Position numbers and translations under genes: made by a program. The notes under the pieces were generated by a model. It was not told where the DNA came from and did not search any database. It saw only the letters and a list, made by a program, of their open reading frames with translations. DNA of 33,501 bases from Muribaculaceae bacterium (GTDB lineage: Bacteria > Bacteroidota > Bacteroidia > Bacteroidales > Muribaculaceae): positions 1 through 33,501 of the forward strand of contig JAEEJI010000034.1 in NCBI GenBank assembly GCA_016281825.1. The letters are read 5' to 3'. Position 1 is the first letter of the stretch. Every line of letters begins with the position of its first letter. Positions 1-6,316 of this stretch are shown piece after piece.

Positions 1-913
1 AGCTGGCGGACATGCGCATATGAGTGGGTTGACGATGTTCTACTTGTCGATTGTCCTCACCGCAGGCGCCATGTTCATCATGTGGCTGGGTGAGAAAATT
101 ACCGACAAGGGTATTGGTAATGGTATCTCAATGATCATCCTCGTGGGCATCATTGCCCGTTTCCCGGGTGCCATCATGCAGGAGTTTACTAGCCGTCTGA
201 GCACAGCTCAGGGTGGTCTGGTAATGTTCCTGGTTGAGATTATTATCCTGTTCGCCGTCACTGCTGGTGCTGTGATGCTGGTGCAGGGCACGCGCAAGGT
301 GCCTGTGCAGTATGCCAAGCGCATCGTGGGTAACAAGCAGTATGGTGGAGCTCGCCAGTACATCCCTCTGAAGGTGAATGCGGCAAACGTGATGCCCATC
401 ATCTTCGCTCAGGCTCTGATGTTCATCCCCATTACGCTCGCCGGATTTGGTGCTCATGCACAAGAGAGCGGTGTGCTGGGATGGATCTCTCGTACGTTCA
501 GTGACATGAACGGTTTCTGGTACAATGCTGTCTACTTCTTGATGATCCTCGCGTTCACCTACTTCTATACTGCCATCACGGTGCGTCCCACCGACATGGC
601 CGAGCAGATGAAGAAGAACAGCGGCTTCATCCCTGGTGTCAAGCCTGGCAAGAAGACTGCCGAGTATCTCGATTCTATCATGTCGCGCATCACCCTGCCG
701 GGTTCAATCTTCTTGGGCATCGTGGCAATCCTGCCCGCATTTGCCCGCTACTTCGGTGTCAACCAGCAATTCGCTCAGTTCTTCGGCGGCACATCGTTGC
801 TGATTACTGTGGGTGTTGTTCTCGACACGCTGCAGCAGATTGAGACTCACTTGATGATGCACCATTACGATGGTCTGATGAAGTCTGGTAAAATCAAGGG
901 TCGCGCACATTAA
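1..913 (+). CDS. secY: SecY, preprotein translocase channel subunit (5' truncated by window edge)
   Basis: Core subunit of the SecYEG channel in the inner membrane, which exports unfolded preproteins and inserts membrane proteins. The frame is open from base 2 and about 304 C-terminal residues are visible. SecY is usually around 440 residues, so the N-terminal third lies outside the window; the ATG at 20 is internal. Visible family features are the GEKITDKGIGNGIS stretch, the basic cytoplasmic loop with VPVQYAKR, several hydrophobic membrane segments, and the late TVGVVLDTLQQIE segment before a short basic tail. It is followed 39 bp later by map on the same strand, as in the Bacteroidetes spc operon. 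Identification is by recalled family motifs and gene order; no search was run. Confidence 0.97.
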   Translation, partial: AGGHAHMSGLTMFYLSIVLTAGAMFIMWLGEKITDKGIGNGISMIILVGIIARFPGAIMQEFTSRLSTAQGGLVMFLVEIIILFAVTAGAVMLVQGTRKVPVQYAKRIVGNKQYGGARQYIPLKVNAANVMPIIFAQALMFIPITLAGFGAHAQESGVLGWISRTFSDMNGFWYNAVYFLMILAFTYFYTAITVRPTDMAEQMKKNSGFIPGVKPGKKTAEYLDSIMSRITLPGSIFLGIVAILPAFARYFGVNQQFAQFFGGTSLLITVGVVLDTLQQIETHLMMHHYDGLMKSGKIKGRAH

Positions 914-952
914 TTGGCGCTACTCCACCACTTCAATGGTTTAGATTAAGTA

Positions 953-1738
953 ATGATTATTCTCAAGACTGATGAAGAGATAGAGTTGCTGCGTGAAGCT
1001 AATCTCGTGGTGGCACGCACCCTGGGCGAGGTAGCCCGGTGGGTGGCACCCGGGATTACGACACGCCGACTCAACCAGATTGCCGACGAGTATATCCGCT
1101 CACAGGGATGCATTCCTGGCTTCTTGGGCCTGTATGGATTTCCTGGTAGCGTTTGCATCTCGGTCAACGAGAACGTGGTTCACGGCATTCCGTCGAACTA
1201 TGCCCTAGAAGAGGGCGATATCGTCTCGGTCGACTGTGGAGCGGTGACTCCAGCCGGATACAACGGTGACTCGACCTATACCTTTTGTGTAGGCGAGGTC
1301 AACGAGGAGGTAAAGCAGTTGCTGCGCACCACTAAGGAAGCCCTCTATCTGGGCATCGAGAAGGCTGTACCGGGTAACCGCATCGGTGATATTGGCAATG
1401 CCATACAGACCTATTGCGAGAAGCGAGGTTATGGAGTTGTCAGGGAGTTTGTCGGTCACGGTGTAGGCAAGAAGTTGCACGAGGACCCTGAGGTTCCCAA
1501 CTATGGCCGCCGCGGTACTGGGCCGCTCATCAAGAACGGTATGACCATCGCCATCGAGCCGATGATCAACATGGGCAGCAAAAATGTCTTTCAGGAAGCT
1601 GACGGATGGACCTGCCGCACCAAGGACCGTAAGCCTAGTGCGCACTTTGAGCACTCAATTGCCGTTCATCACGGCAAACCGGACATCCTCTCGTCGTTCG
1701 ACTATGTGAAGGAGGTACTGGGAGATCGATTCATCTAA
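953..1738 (+). CDS. map: Type I methionine aminopeptidase
   Basis: Removes the initiator methionine from nascent proteins, using a two-metal site in the cytosol. The protein has 261 residues, the usual size for type I enzymes without an N-terminal zinc extension. All five metal ligands are recognisable: Asp94 (VSVDCG), Asp106 (GYNGDS), His169 (FVGHGVG), Glu202 (AIEPM) and Glu233 (HFEHS). The substrate-site histidines His77 (NVVHGIPS) and His176 are also present. It sits between secY and infA, a standard Bacteroidetes arrangement, and is probably co-transcribed with them. The ATG at 953 lies 39 bp after the secY stop and the protein begins directly with the catalytic fold, which supports this start. 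Confidence 0.97.
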   Translation: MIILKTDEEIELLREANLVVARTLGEVARWVAPGITTRRLNQIADEYIRSQGCIPGFLGLYGFPGSVCISVNENVVHGIPSNYALEEGDIVSVDCGAVTPAGYNGDSTYTFCVGEVNEEVKQLLRTTKEALYLGIEKAVPGNRIGDIGNAIQTYCEKRGYGVVREFVGHGVGKKLHEDPEVPNYGRRGTGPLIKNGMTIAIEPMINMGSKNVFQEADGWTCRTKDRKPSAHFEHSIAVHHGKPDILSSFDYVKEVLGDRFI

Positions 1739-1776
1739 CATCGAAGTATAATCATTAACGCTTGAAACATTGATTT

Positions 1777-1995
1777 ATGGCTAAGCAAACCGCAATAGAA
1801 CTGGACGGTACAATCGTCGAATCGTTGAGCAATGCTATGTTTCGTGTCGAGTTGGAAAATGGGCATCAAATCATCGCCCACATCTCTGGCAAGATGCGCA
1901 TGCACTACATCAAGATTCTGCCCGGCGATCGAGTCAAGGTGGAGATGTCCCCATACGACCTGACAAAGGGAAGGATTTCATTCAGATACAAATAA
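1777..1995 (+). CDS. infA: Translation initiation factor IF-1
   Basis: A single OB-fold protein that occupies the 30S A site during initiation, working with IF-2 and IF-3. The 72-residue length is exactly that of the family. The sequence shows the conserved opening [20 protein letters not shown], the FRVELENG and HISGKMR segments, and the ending [13 protein letters not shown]. It lies 38 bp after map and 35 bp before rpmJ, so it belongs to the ribosomal transcription unit. Nothing is unusual about it. Confidence 0.98.
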   Translation: MAKQTAIELDGTIVESLSNAMFRVELENGHQIIAHISGKMRMHYIKILPGDRVKVEMSPYDLTKGRISFRYK

Positions 1996-2030
1996 TAAAC
2001 AACTATTCTTACAGCTAACATAACGACACT

Positions 2031-2147
2031 ATGAAAGTAAGAGCTTCTATCAAAAAGCGTACCCCCGACTGCAAAATCGTCCGTCGCAAGGGCCGTCTTT
2101 ACGTGATTAACAAAAAGAACCCTAAGTTTAAGATGCGTCAGGGTTGA
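2031..2147 (+). CDS. rpmJ: 50S ribosomal protein bL36, zinc-free form
   Basis: A 38-residue large-subunit protein. The ATG at 2031 opens [10 protein letters not shown] and the frame stops at 2145-2147 after KFKMRQG. The classic bL36 carries a CxxC...C...H zinc ribbon at positions 11, 14, 27 and 33. Here only Cys14 remains; the other positions read Thr11, Asn27 and Phe33. This is therefore a C-minus paralogue that should not bind zinc. To my recollection such forms are normal in Bacteroidetes, so it is a lineage trait rather than damage. The stop codon overlaps the -33 element of the rpsM promoter. Confidence 0.96.
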   Translation: MKVRASIKKRTPDCKIVRRKGRLYVINKKNPKFKMRQG

Positions 2148-2173
2148 TATATCGATTTTTTTGACTAATTTTG
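2144..2173 (+). promoter_or_regulatory. Promoter for the rpsM-rpsK segment
   Basis: TTG at 2144-2146, a 19-bp spacer, then TAATTTTG at 2166-2173. This fits the Bacteroidetes primary sigma factor consensus (TTG, about 19-21 bp, TAnnTTTG). The expected start is 5-8 bp downstream, in an AT-rich leader ending at the rpsM ATG (2196). It suggests that rpsM and later genes are also expressed independently of the upstream spc genes. Confidence 0.6.
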
Positions 2174-2195
2174 CACAAATTTTTTTTAACAGAAT

Positions 2196-2576
2196 ATGGC
2201 AATTCGTATAGTGGGCGTTGACTTGCCCCAAAACAAGCGCGGCGTGATCGCTCTGACCTACATCTTCGGTATCGGTCGCAGCTCGGCCGCTAAGATTCTC
2301 GAGAAGGCTGGCGTGAGCGAGGACACCAAGGTTAAGGATTGGACCGACGCCGAGGCTGCCAAGGTTCGTGAGGTCATCACCGAGGACTACAAGGTCGAGG
2401 GTGACCTGCGCAGTGAGGTGCAGATGAATATCAAGCGCCTGATGGACATCGGTTGCTATCGTGGCATCCGTCACCGCAATGGCTTGCCAGTGCGTGGCCA
2501 GAGCACCAAGAACAACGCTCGTACGCGCAAGGGTCGCAAGAAAACCGTCGCAAACAAGAAAAAAGCTACTAAATAA
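2196..2576 (+). CDS. rpsM: 30S ribosomal protein uS13
   Basis: A protein of the 30S head that contacts 16S rRNA, tRNA and the B1 bridges to the 50S subunit. It has 126 residues, typical for the family. Visible features are the N-terminal [11 protein letters not shown], the helix-hairpin-helix-like [10 protein letters not shown], the rRNA-binding motif [16 protein letters not shown], and the basic C-terminal tail ([10 protein letters not shown] onward) that reaches the P site. Together with rpsK, rpsD, rpoA and rplQ it forms the classic alpha operon. It has its own promoter just upstream (2144-2173). Confidence 0.98.
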   Translation: MAIRIVGVDLPQNKRGVIALTYIFGIGRSSAAKILEKAGVSEDTKVKDWTDAEAAKVREVITEDYKVEGDLRSEVQMNIKRLMDIGCYRGIRHRNGLPVRGQSTKNNARTRKGRKKTVANKKKATK

Positions 2577-2585
2577 TATTAAAGT

Positions 2586-2975
2586 ATGGCAAAAAAGACA
2601 GTCGCAGCAAAGAAGAGAGTGGTTAAGGTTGACGGCGTAGGTCAGCTCCACGTGCATTCTTCTTTCAACAACATCATTGTGTGTCTCACCAACGGTGAGG
2701 GACAAGTTATCTCATGGTCTTCGGCCGGCAAGATGGGCTTCCGTGGTTCGAAAAAGAACACTCCTTACGCTGCCCAGATGGCTGCCCAGGACTGTGCAAA
2801 GGTCGCTTACGACCTGGGCCTGCGCAAGGTCAAGGCGTATGTCAAAGGACCGGGTAATGGTCGTGAATCGGCAATCCGCACCATCCACGGTGCCGGCATC
2901 AGTGTCATCGAAATCATCGACGTCACTCCGCTGCCCCACAATGGTTGCCGTCCTCCCAAGCGTCGTCGTGTCTAA
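2586..2975 (+). CDS. rpsK: 30S ribosomal protein uS11
   Basis: A platform protein that lines the mRNA exit region next to uS7 and bS21. The length is 129 residues. Diagnostic segments are the basic N-terminus ([15 protein letters not shown]), [29 protein letters not shown], and the C-terminal [18 protein letters not shown]. It starts 9 bp after the rpsM stop, so the two are almost certainly co-translated from one mRNA. A 206-bp gap follows before rpsD, unusually long for this operon, and it contains a structured leader. Confidence 0.98.
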   Translation: MAKKTVAAKKRVVKVDGVGQLHVHSSFNNIIVCLTNGEGQVISWSSAGKMGFRGSKKNTPYAAQMAAQDCAKVAYDLGLRKVKAYVKGPGNGRESAIRTIHGAGISVIEIIDVTPLPHNGCRPPKRRRV

Positions 2976-3039
2976 CCTATCCCCGACACAAGCTTGGTCT
3001 AAACAATAAGACATTAAGATTAGATTGACAACCACTAAG

Positions 3040-3066
3040 TTCTTAATTCTTAATTCTTAATTAATT
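3040..3066 (+). repeat. AT-rich TTCTTAA-type simple repeat inside the ribosomal operon
   Basis: Three tandem copies of the 7-mer TTCTTAA followed by TTAATTT. Similar runs built from ATTCTTAA, ATTCTCAA and ACTTCTTA occur at about 25763-25795 and 29906-29938. This appears to be one of several dispersed intergenic simple repeats in this genome. Here it lies between rpsK and the rpsD leader. Confidence 0.6.
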
Positions 3067-3086
3067 TCATTTTTCAAGCGAATTAC

Positions 3087-3145
3087 TCACAGTGATTTTG
3101 ATTGCATCTCTACACGACCTCTCTGCAATCGCGGCTGCACTGTGA
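3087..3145 (+). promoter_or_regulatory. Structured rpsD leader, candidate uS4 autoregulatory element
   Basis: Two nested perfect inverted repeats: TCACAGTG (3087-3094) with CACTGTGA (3138-3145), and GATTGCA (3100-3106) with TGCAATC (3124-3130). They are separated by an internal loop of 5 and 7 nt, with a 17-nt apical loop. The element ends 36 bp before the rpsD ATG. Known biology: uS4 represses its own operon by binding leader RNA in E. coli and B. subtilis, and I recall ribosomal-protein leaders being described in Bacteroidia. The uS4 assignment is inference from position and folding. Confidence 0.55.
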
Positions 3146-3181
3146 TGGTTCTGTATCACATCTTTAATAATTTTAGAAACA

Positions 3182-3790
3182 ATGGCTAGATATACCGGTC
3201 CTAAAACTAAAATCGCTCGCAAGCTGGGTGAACCCATCTTTGGTGAAGACAAGGTGCTCGCAAAGAAGAACTATCCTCCCGGCCAGCATGGGCAGAACAG
3301 AAGAAGAAAACAGTCTGAGTATGGCACTCAGCTTCGCGAGAAGCAGAAAGCCAAATATACCTATGGCGTGCTCGAGCGTCAGTTCCGCAACCTCTTCAAG
3401 AAGGCTTCGGCCATGAAGGGCGTAACTGGTGAGGTGCTCCTGCAACTGCTGGAGCAGCGTCTCGACAATATGGTCTATCGCTTGGGTATCGCTCCCACGC
3501 GTGCTGCCGCACGTCAGCTGGTGCTTCACCGCCACATCGTCGTTGACGGTGGTGTGGTCAACATCCCGTCCTATCGCGTAGAACCCGGCCAGGTGGTCGC
3601 TGTGCGCGAGAAGTCTAAGTCGCTCGAAGTAGTCCAGGACGCACTCGCTGGGTTCAACCACAGCAAGTATCCCTGGATTGAGTGGGACGAGAATGTCAAG
3701 GGCGGCAAGCTGCTGCACCTGCCTCAGCGTGAGGACATCCCTGAGAATATCAAGGAGCAGTTGATCGTCGAGTTGTATTCAAAACAGTAA
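3182..3790 (+). CDS. rpsD: 30S ribosomal protein uS4
   Basis: A primary 16S rRNA-binding protein that nucleates 30S body assembly and forms part of the mRNA entry helicase. It has 202 residues. Features seen: the N-terminal [21 protein letters not shown], the [20 protein letters not shown] segment, and the S4 domain from about residue 93 ([28 protein letters not shown]). It lacks the four-Cys zinc knuckle found near the N-terminus of some uS4 proteins, so it is the zinc-free type. It is preceded by a 206-bp leader with nested stems and followed 12 bp later by rpoA. Confidence 0.98.
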   Translation: MARYTGPKTKIARKLGEPIFGEDKVLAKKNYPPGQHGQNRRRKQSEYGTQLREKQKAKYTYGVLERQFRNLFKKASAMKGVTGEVLLQLLEQRLDNMVYRLGIAPTRAAARQLVLHRHIVVDGGVVNIPSYRVEPGQVVAVREKSKSLEVVQDALAGFNHSKYPWIEWDENVKGGKLLHLPQREDIPENIKEQLIVELYSKQ

Positions 3791-3802
3791 AAAATAACAT
3801 CC

Positions 3803-4795
3803 ATGGCTATTTTAGCATTTCAGAAACCCGACAAGGTGTTGATGCTCGAAGCAAACAACACCTTTGGCAAGTTCGAATTCCGACCGCTCGAGCCAGGCTA
3901 TGGCGTGACCGTCGGAAACGCCTTGCGCCGAATCCTCCTGTCGGGACTCGAGGGGTACGCCATCTGCAACATCCGCATCGACGGTGTGCAGCATGAGTTC
4001 GCTACCATCCCCGGAGTCAAGGAGGACGTCACCAATGTCATCCTCAACCTCAAGAAGGTCAGGCTCAAACGCATTGTCGAGGACACTGAGTCGGAAAAGG
4101 CCACTGTCAAGGTTTCGGGCCAGGATGTTTTCAAGGCTGGCGACATCGGTAACGTGCTCAGCGGATTCGAGGTGCTCAACCCCGAACTCGTCATCTGCCA
4201 CGTTGACCCGACTACCGGCTTCCAAATCGAACTTTCCATTAACAAGGGACGTGGTTATGTGCCGGCTGATGAGAACCAGTCGCCAAATGACCCGATTGAT
4301 GTCATTGCTATCGACTCAATCTACACGCCCATTCTTAATGTCAAGTATGATATCGAGAACTACCGTGTCGAGCAAAAGACCGACTACGAGAAGCTCTTGC
4401 TCGAAATCACTACTGATGGCTCCATTCACCCCAAGGAGGCACTCAAGGAGGCTGCAAAGATCCTGATCCAGCACTTCATGCTCTTCAGCGACGAGAAGAT
4501 TGCTCTTGACACCGAGCAGACTCCCGAAAACGAAGAGTTTGACGAGGAAGTGCTCCACATGCGCCAGCAACTCAAGCAGAAGCTGGTCGACATGGATCTC
4601 TCGGTGCGCGCACTCAACTGCCTCAAGTCGGCAGAGGTCGAGACGCTGGGCGAGCTGGTGCAGTACAACAAGACCGACCTGCTCAAGTTCCGCAACTTCG
4701 GAAAGAAGTCGCTCAGCGAGCTTGAGGAGCTACTCGCAAGCCTCGGACTCTCGTTCGGCATGGATATTTCAAAGTATAAATTAGATAAAGACTGA
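3803..4795 (+). CDS. rpoA: DNA-directed RNA polymerase alpha subunit
   Basis: The alpha dimer seeds RNA polymerase assembly, and its C-terminal domain contacts UP elements and activators. It has 330 residues, normal for the family. The N-terminal domain (about 1-235) shows [19 protein letters not shown] and [10 protein letters not shown]. An acidic linker follows ([10 protein letters not shown]). The C-terminal domain (about 260-325) carries the helix-hairpin-helix segments [14 protein letters not shown] and [14 protein letters not shown]. It sits 12 bp after rpsD and 6 bp before rplQ, in the usual alpha-operon position. Confidence 0.98.
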   Translation: MAILAFQKPDKVLMLEANNTFGKFEFRPLEPGYGVTVGNALRRILLSGLEGYAICNIRIDGVQHEFATIPGVKEDVTNVILNLKKVRLKRIVEDTESEKATVKVSGQDVFKAGDIGNVLSGFEVLNPELVICHVDPTTGFQIELSINKGRGYVPADENQSPNDPIDVIAIDSIYTPILNVKYDIENYRVEQKTDYEKLLLEITTDGSIHPKEALKEAAKILIQHFMLFSDEKIALDTEQTPENEEFDEEVLHMRQQLKQKLVDMDLSVRALNCLKSAEVETLGELVQYNKTDLLKFRNFGKKSLSELEELLASLGLSFGMDISKYKLDKD

Positions 4796-4801
4796 TAAAC
4801 G

Positions 4802-5335
4802 ATGAGACACAATAAGAAATTCAATCACTTAAGCCGTAAGAAAGCGCATCGTGACGCACTGATGGCCAACATGACCATCTCGCTCATCCAGCACAAGCGC
4901 ATCATCACTACGCTGGCCAAGGCCAAGGCTCTGCGTGGCTATGCCGAGCATATCATCAATGTCGCTCAGCGCGGACTCAAGGCCGACGCACAGTTGGCTG
5001 AGGGTTGGAACAACCCCGACAAGTCGGCTCCCAAGGATCAGGCTTCACGCCGCTTGGTGTTCAGCTATCTCCAGGACAAGCGCGCTGTCACCGAGCTGTT
5101 CGGTGTCGTTGCTCCCAAGGTGGGTGACCGTCCCGGTGGCTACACCCGCATCCTCAAGCTGGGCAACCGTCTGGGTGACAACGCCAAGACTTGCTTCATC
5201 GAGCTCGTGGACTTCAACGAGGCCATGCTCGAGGCCAAGGCTCAGGAGACCGGTGCAGCCAAGAAGACTCGCCGCACTCGCCGCTCAAGCAAGAAGGCTG
5301 CCGTTGCCGAGGAGGCTCCCAAGACCGAAGAGTAA
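4802..5335 (+). CDS. rplQ: 50S ribosomal protein bL17 with C-terminal extension
   Basis: A large-subunit protein near the peptide exit tunnel. The first ~120 residues are the standard bL17 fold: MRHNKKFNHLSRKKAHRDAL, the MTISLIQHKRIITTLAKAK segment, and the DRPGGYTRILKLGNRLGDNA motif. The protein continues to 177 residues, about 50 more than E. coli bL17, with a low-complexity Lys/Arg/Ala tail ending in acidic residues (EEAPKTEE). Bacteroidetes bL17 proteins commonly have such tails. It is the last gene of the ribosomal cluster and is followed by a strong hairpin at 5355-5392. Confidence 0.97.
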   Translation: MRHNKKFNHLSRKKAHRDALMANMTISLIQHKRIITTLAKAKALRGYAEHIINVAQRGLKADAQLAEGWNNPDKSAPKDQASRRLVFSYLQDKRAVTELFGVVAPKVGDRPGGYTRILKLGNRLGDNAKTCFIELVDFNEAMLEAKAQETGAAKKTRRTRRSSKKAAVAEEAPKTEE

Positions 5336-5354
5336 TTCGATCTACATATCGACT

Positions 5355-5392
5355 GCAAGACCCGACCACCAAACCGGTGGTCGGGTCTCTTG
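5355..5392 (+). terminator. Terminator hairpin of the ribosomal cluster
   Basis: GACCCGACCACC (5359-5370) pairs perfectly with GGTGGTCGGGTC (5376-5387) across a 5-nt loop. The stem extends outward through GCAA/TTGC with a 2-nt bulge. It starts 20 bp after the rplQ stop. No long T-run follows, but the stem is very stable. It also lies just past the stop of the convergent small gene at 5412, so it may terminate both directions. Confidence 0.8.
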
Positions 5393-5411
5393 CGTCTAAC
5401 AATTATTCTCC

Positions 5412-5591
5412 TTAGTTCGAGACATACTTCATGTGTCCCCAAGCGCACCGGCTGCACTTATAGCCGGCACCGTATGGCCCACGGTGCTTGGACAGACAAT
5501 GAGTACAGATGCGAAAACCGCAAGTGTCGCACACATACCAGTTCCAGTTTTGCGGATACTCTTTTCCGCAACATTGACAAGGAATTAACAT
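5412..5591 (-). CDS. Small Cys-rich zinc-ribbon-like protein (59 aa)
   Basis: On the minus strand an ATG at 5591-5589 opens MLIPCQCCGKEYPQNWNWYV and runs 59 residues to a TAA at 5414-5412. Four CxxC pairs are visible: Cys5/Cys8 (with Cys7 between), Cys21/Cys24, Cys29/Cys32 and Cys46/Cys49, plus His31, His36 and His53. That is enough for two structural zinc sites. The Cys spacing, aromatic NWNWY segment and sensible codons argue for a real gene. A Bacteroidetes -7 box (5691-5698) lies 100 bp upstream on the same strand, giving a leader of about 90 nt. It converges on rplQ. The function is unknown; nucleic-acid or protein binding is typical of such ribbons. I recall similar unnamed small proteins in Bacteroidetes but have not checked. 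Confidence 0.8.
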   Translation of the reverse strand: MLIPCQCCGKEYPQNWNWYVCDTCGFRICTHCLSKHRGPYGAGYKCSRCAWGHMKYVSN

Positions 5592-5690
5592 ATCTTTCTC
5601 TATTTTAAAAAGTTACTAAATTCACGAAGCGTCTCTATTCTCCTCCCCATTCTCAGAGGGGATATACATCCTCCGATTCCATATTTTTTG

Positions 5691-5698
5691 CAAATATA
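5691..5698 (-). promoter_or_regulatory. -7 box for the zinc-ribbon gene
   Basis: TATATTTG on the minus strand matches TAnnTTTG and is followed by GC as in many Bacteroidales promoters. It is 100 bp upstream of the ATG at 5591. No clear TTG -33 element is seen at the expected distance. Confidence 0.5.
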
Positions 5699-5704
5699 GT
5701 GATT

Positions 5705-5937
5705 ATTCCAAAAATAGCCAAATCTCGTGCCAACGAGCGCAATGAAGCTTGCTTCGATTGCCAAGTGCTGCCGAGATTATGCAAATATCCACACGATAAT
5801 CAGCTAAAATCATAAAAAAATGACGATTTTAGCCAATTATCGCACCAATACCCAGCTAAAACTCTCTGTTTTGTAAGATAGGAGTAAGGTTTTCTTCAGA
5901 CAACTCGCACAACCCCAACAACAATTATTTTGTAGTC
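5705..5937 (-). ncRNA. Candidate structured non-coding RNA of about 230 nt
   Basis: A gene-free interval with its own well-spaced promoter (5944-5974, minus strand) and several stems. Stem 1: CGATAAT (5794-5800) pairs with ATTATCG (5836-5842), continuing inward as GCTAAAATC (5803-5811) with GATTTTAGC (5825-5833). Stem 2: AATCTCG (5721-5727) pairs with CGAGATT (5772-5778) and encloses a second hairpin (5739-5748 with 5751-5761). Stem 2 is followed on the minus strand by a T-rich stretch, like a terminator. An upstream copy (5853-5860) of the TTTTAGC arm can compete for the central strand of stem 1. No ORF of note lies inside. The RNA class is not identified; a 6S-like housekeeping RNA or an attenuator are possibilities. 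Confidence 0.4.
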
Positions 5938-5943
5938 CCAAGG

Positions 5944-5974
5944 CAAAGTTACACATTTCCCATGAAACAATCAA
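5944..5974 (-). promoter_or_regulatory. Promoter of the candidate ncRNA
   Basis: On the minus strand TTG (5974-5972), a 20-bp spacer, then TAACTTTG (5951-5944). Both boxes and the spacing match the Bacteroidetes sigma consensus, making this one of the best promoters in the window. No coding gene begins within 300 bp downstream except the 59-residue zinc-ribbon gene, which has a nearer box. Confidence 0.6.
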
Positions 5975-5981
5975 GAAAACC

Positions 5982-6067
5982 CACACTTTTCTTGGGGAAT
6001 ATTGCGTGAAAATCACACTTTTCTTGGGGAATGTTGCGTGAAAACCACACTTTTCTTGGGGAATATT
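5982..6067 (+). repeat. Three tandem 32-bp direct repeats
   Basis: The core CACACTTTTCTTGGGGAAT starts at 5982, 6014 and 6046, exactly 32 bp apart. Between cores the linker is (A/G)TTGCGTGAAAA(T/C); the third copy ends after the core. A period of 32 is not a multiple of three, so ORFs through it cycle through frames and it is non-coding. The first copy begins 8 bp from the -33 element of the minus-strand promoter. Confidence 0.85.
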
Positions 6068-6316
6068 TGGCCAGCCGTCCTCCCGCCCCCCCCTCAACCA
6101 CGAAGTGCTCGCGACCGAACGGGAGCCCGAAGGGCAAGCGAAGCGCAGCAATCCCCCCTAAAGAGGGGGAAGCTTGACAATGTGGGCGCGGATGTGCCTG
6201 AAGGCGCATCCCTACAGTCGCATCTGCTATTTAAGAAACGAGAACCGCGAAGCGAGCTTATTGCTTACAGCTTAAAGCTGGCTTCCCCCTCTTCAGGGGG
6301 GATTGAGGGGGGCTAA
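6068..6316 (+). repeat. Mosaic of dispersed intergenic repeats with a 25-bp inverted pair
   Basis: No gene is seen between 6068 and 6292. Identical units (24 of 25 bases) lie in opposite orientation at 6149-6173 and 6281-6305; each is itself a near-palindrome of the form CCCCCTCTT-AGGGGGG. Between them are a hairpin (GGATGTGCC 6190-6198 with GGCGCATCC 6203-6211) and the AGCTTA-type run at 6256-6278 (GCTTATTGCTTACAGCTTAA). That AGCTTA run plus palindrome recurs inverted at 31827-31884. The right-hand unit supplies the last codons and stop of the fucosidase gene. Confidence 0.75.

Noticed and set aside
1905-2705. 266-codon minus-strand ORF over infA-rpmJ-rpsM-rpsK
   Set aside because: Antisense to four certain ribosomal genes; no family features.
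5390-5608. 72-codon plus-strand ORF after the rplQ terminator
   Set aside because: It is the antisense shadow of the minus-strand four-CxxC gene, which has the coherent protein pattern and its own promoter box.
5982-6067. Possible CRISPR array
   Set aside because: Only three cores with linkers of 13 bp that are nearly identical to each other; CRISPR spacers are about 30 bp and unique, and no cas genes are present.
5837-6316. ORFs of 86-104 codons on both strands across the 32-bp repeats and G-rich mosaic
   Set aside because: The 32-bp period shifts frame each copy, and the products are repeat-derived with no recognisable domain; the region is better explained as intergenic repeats.
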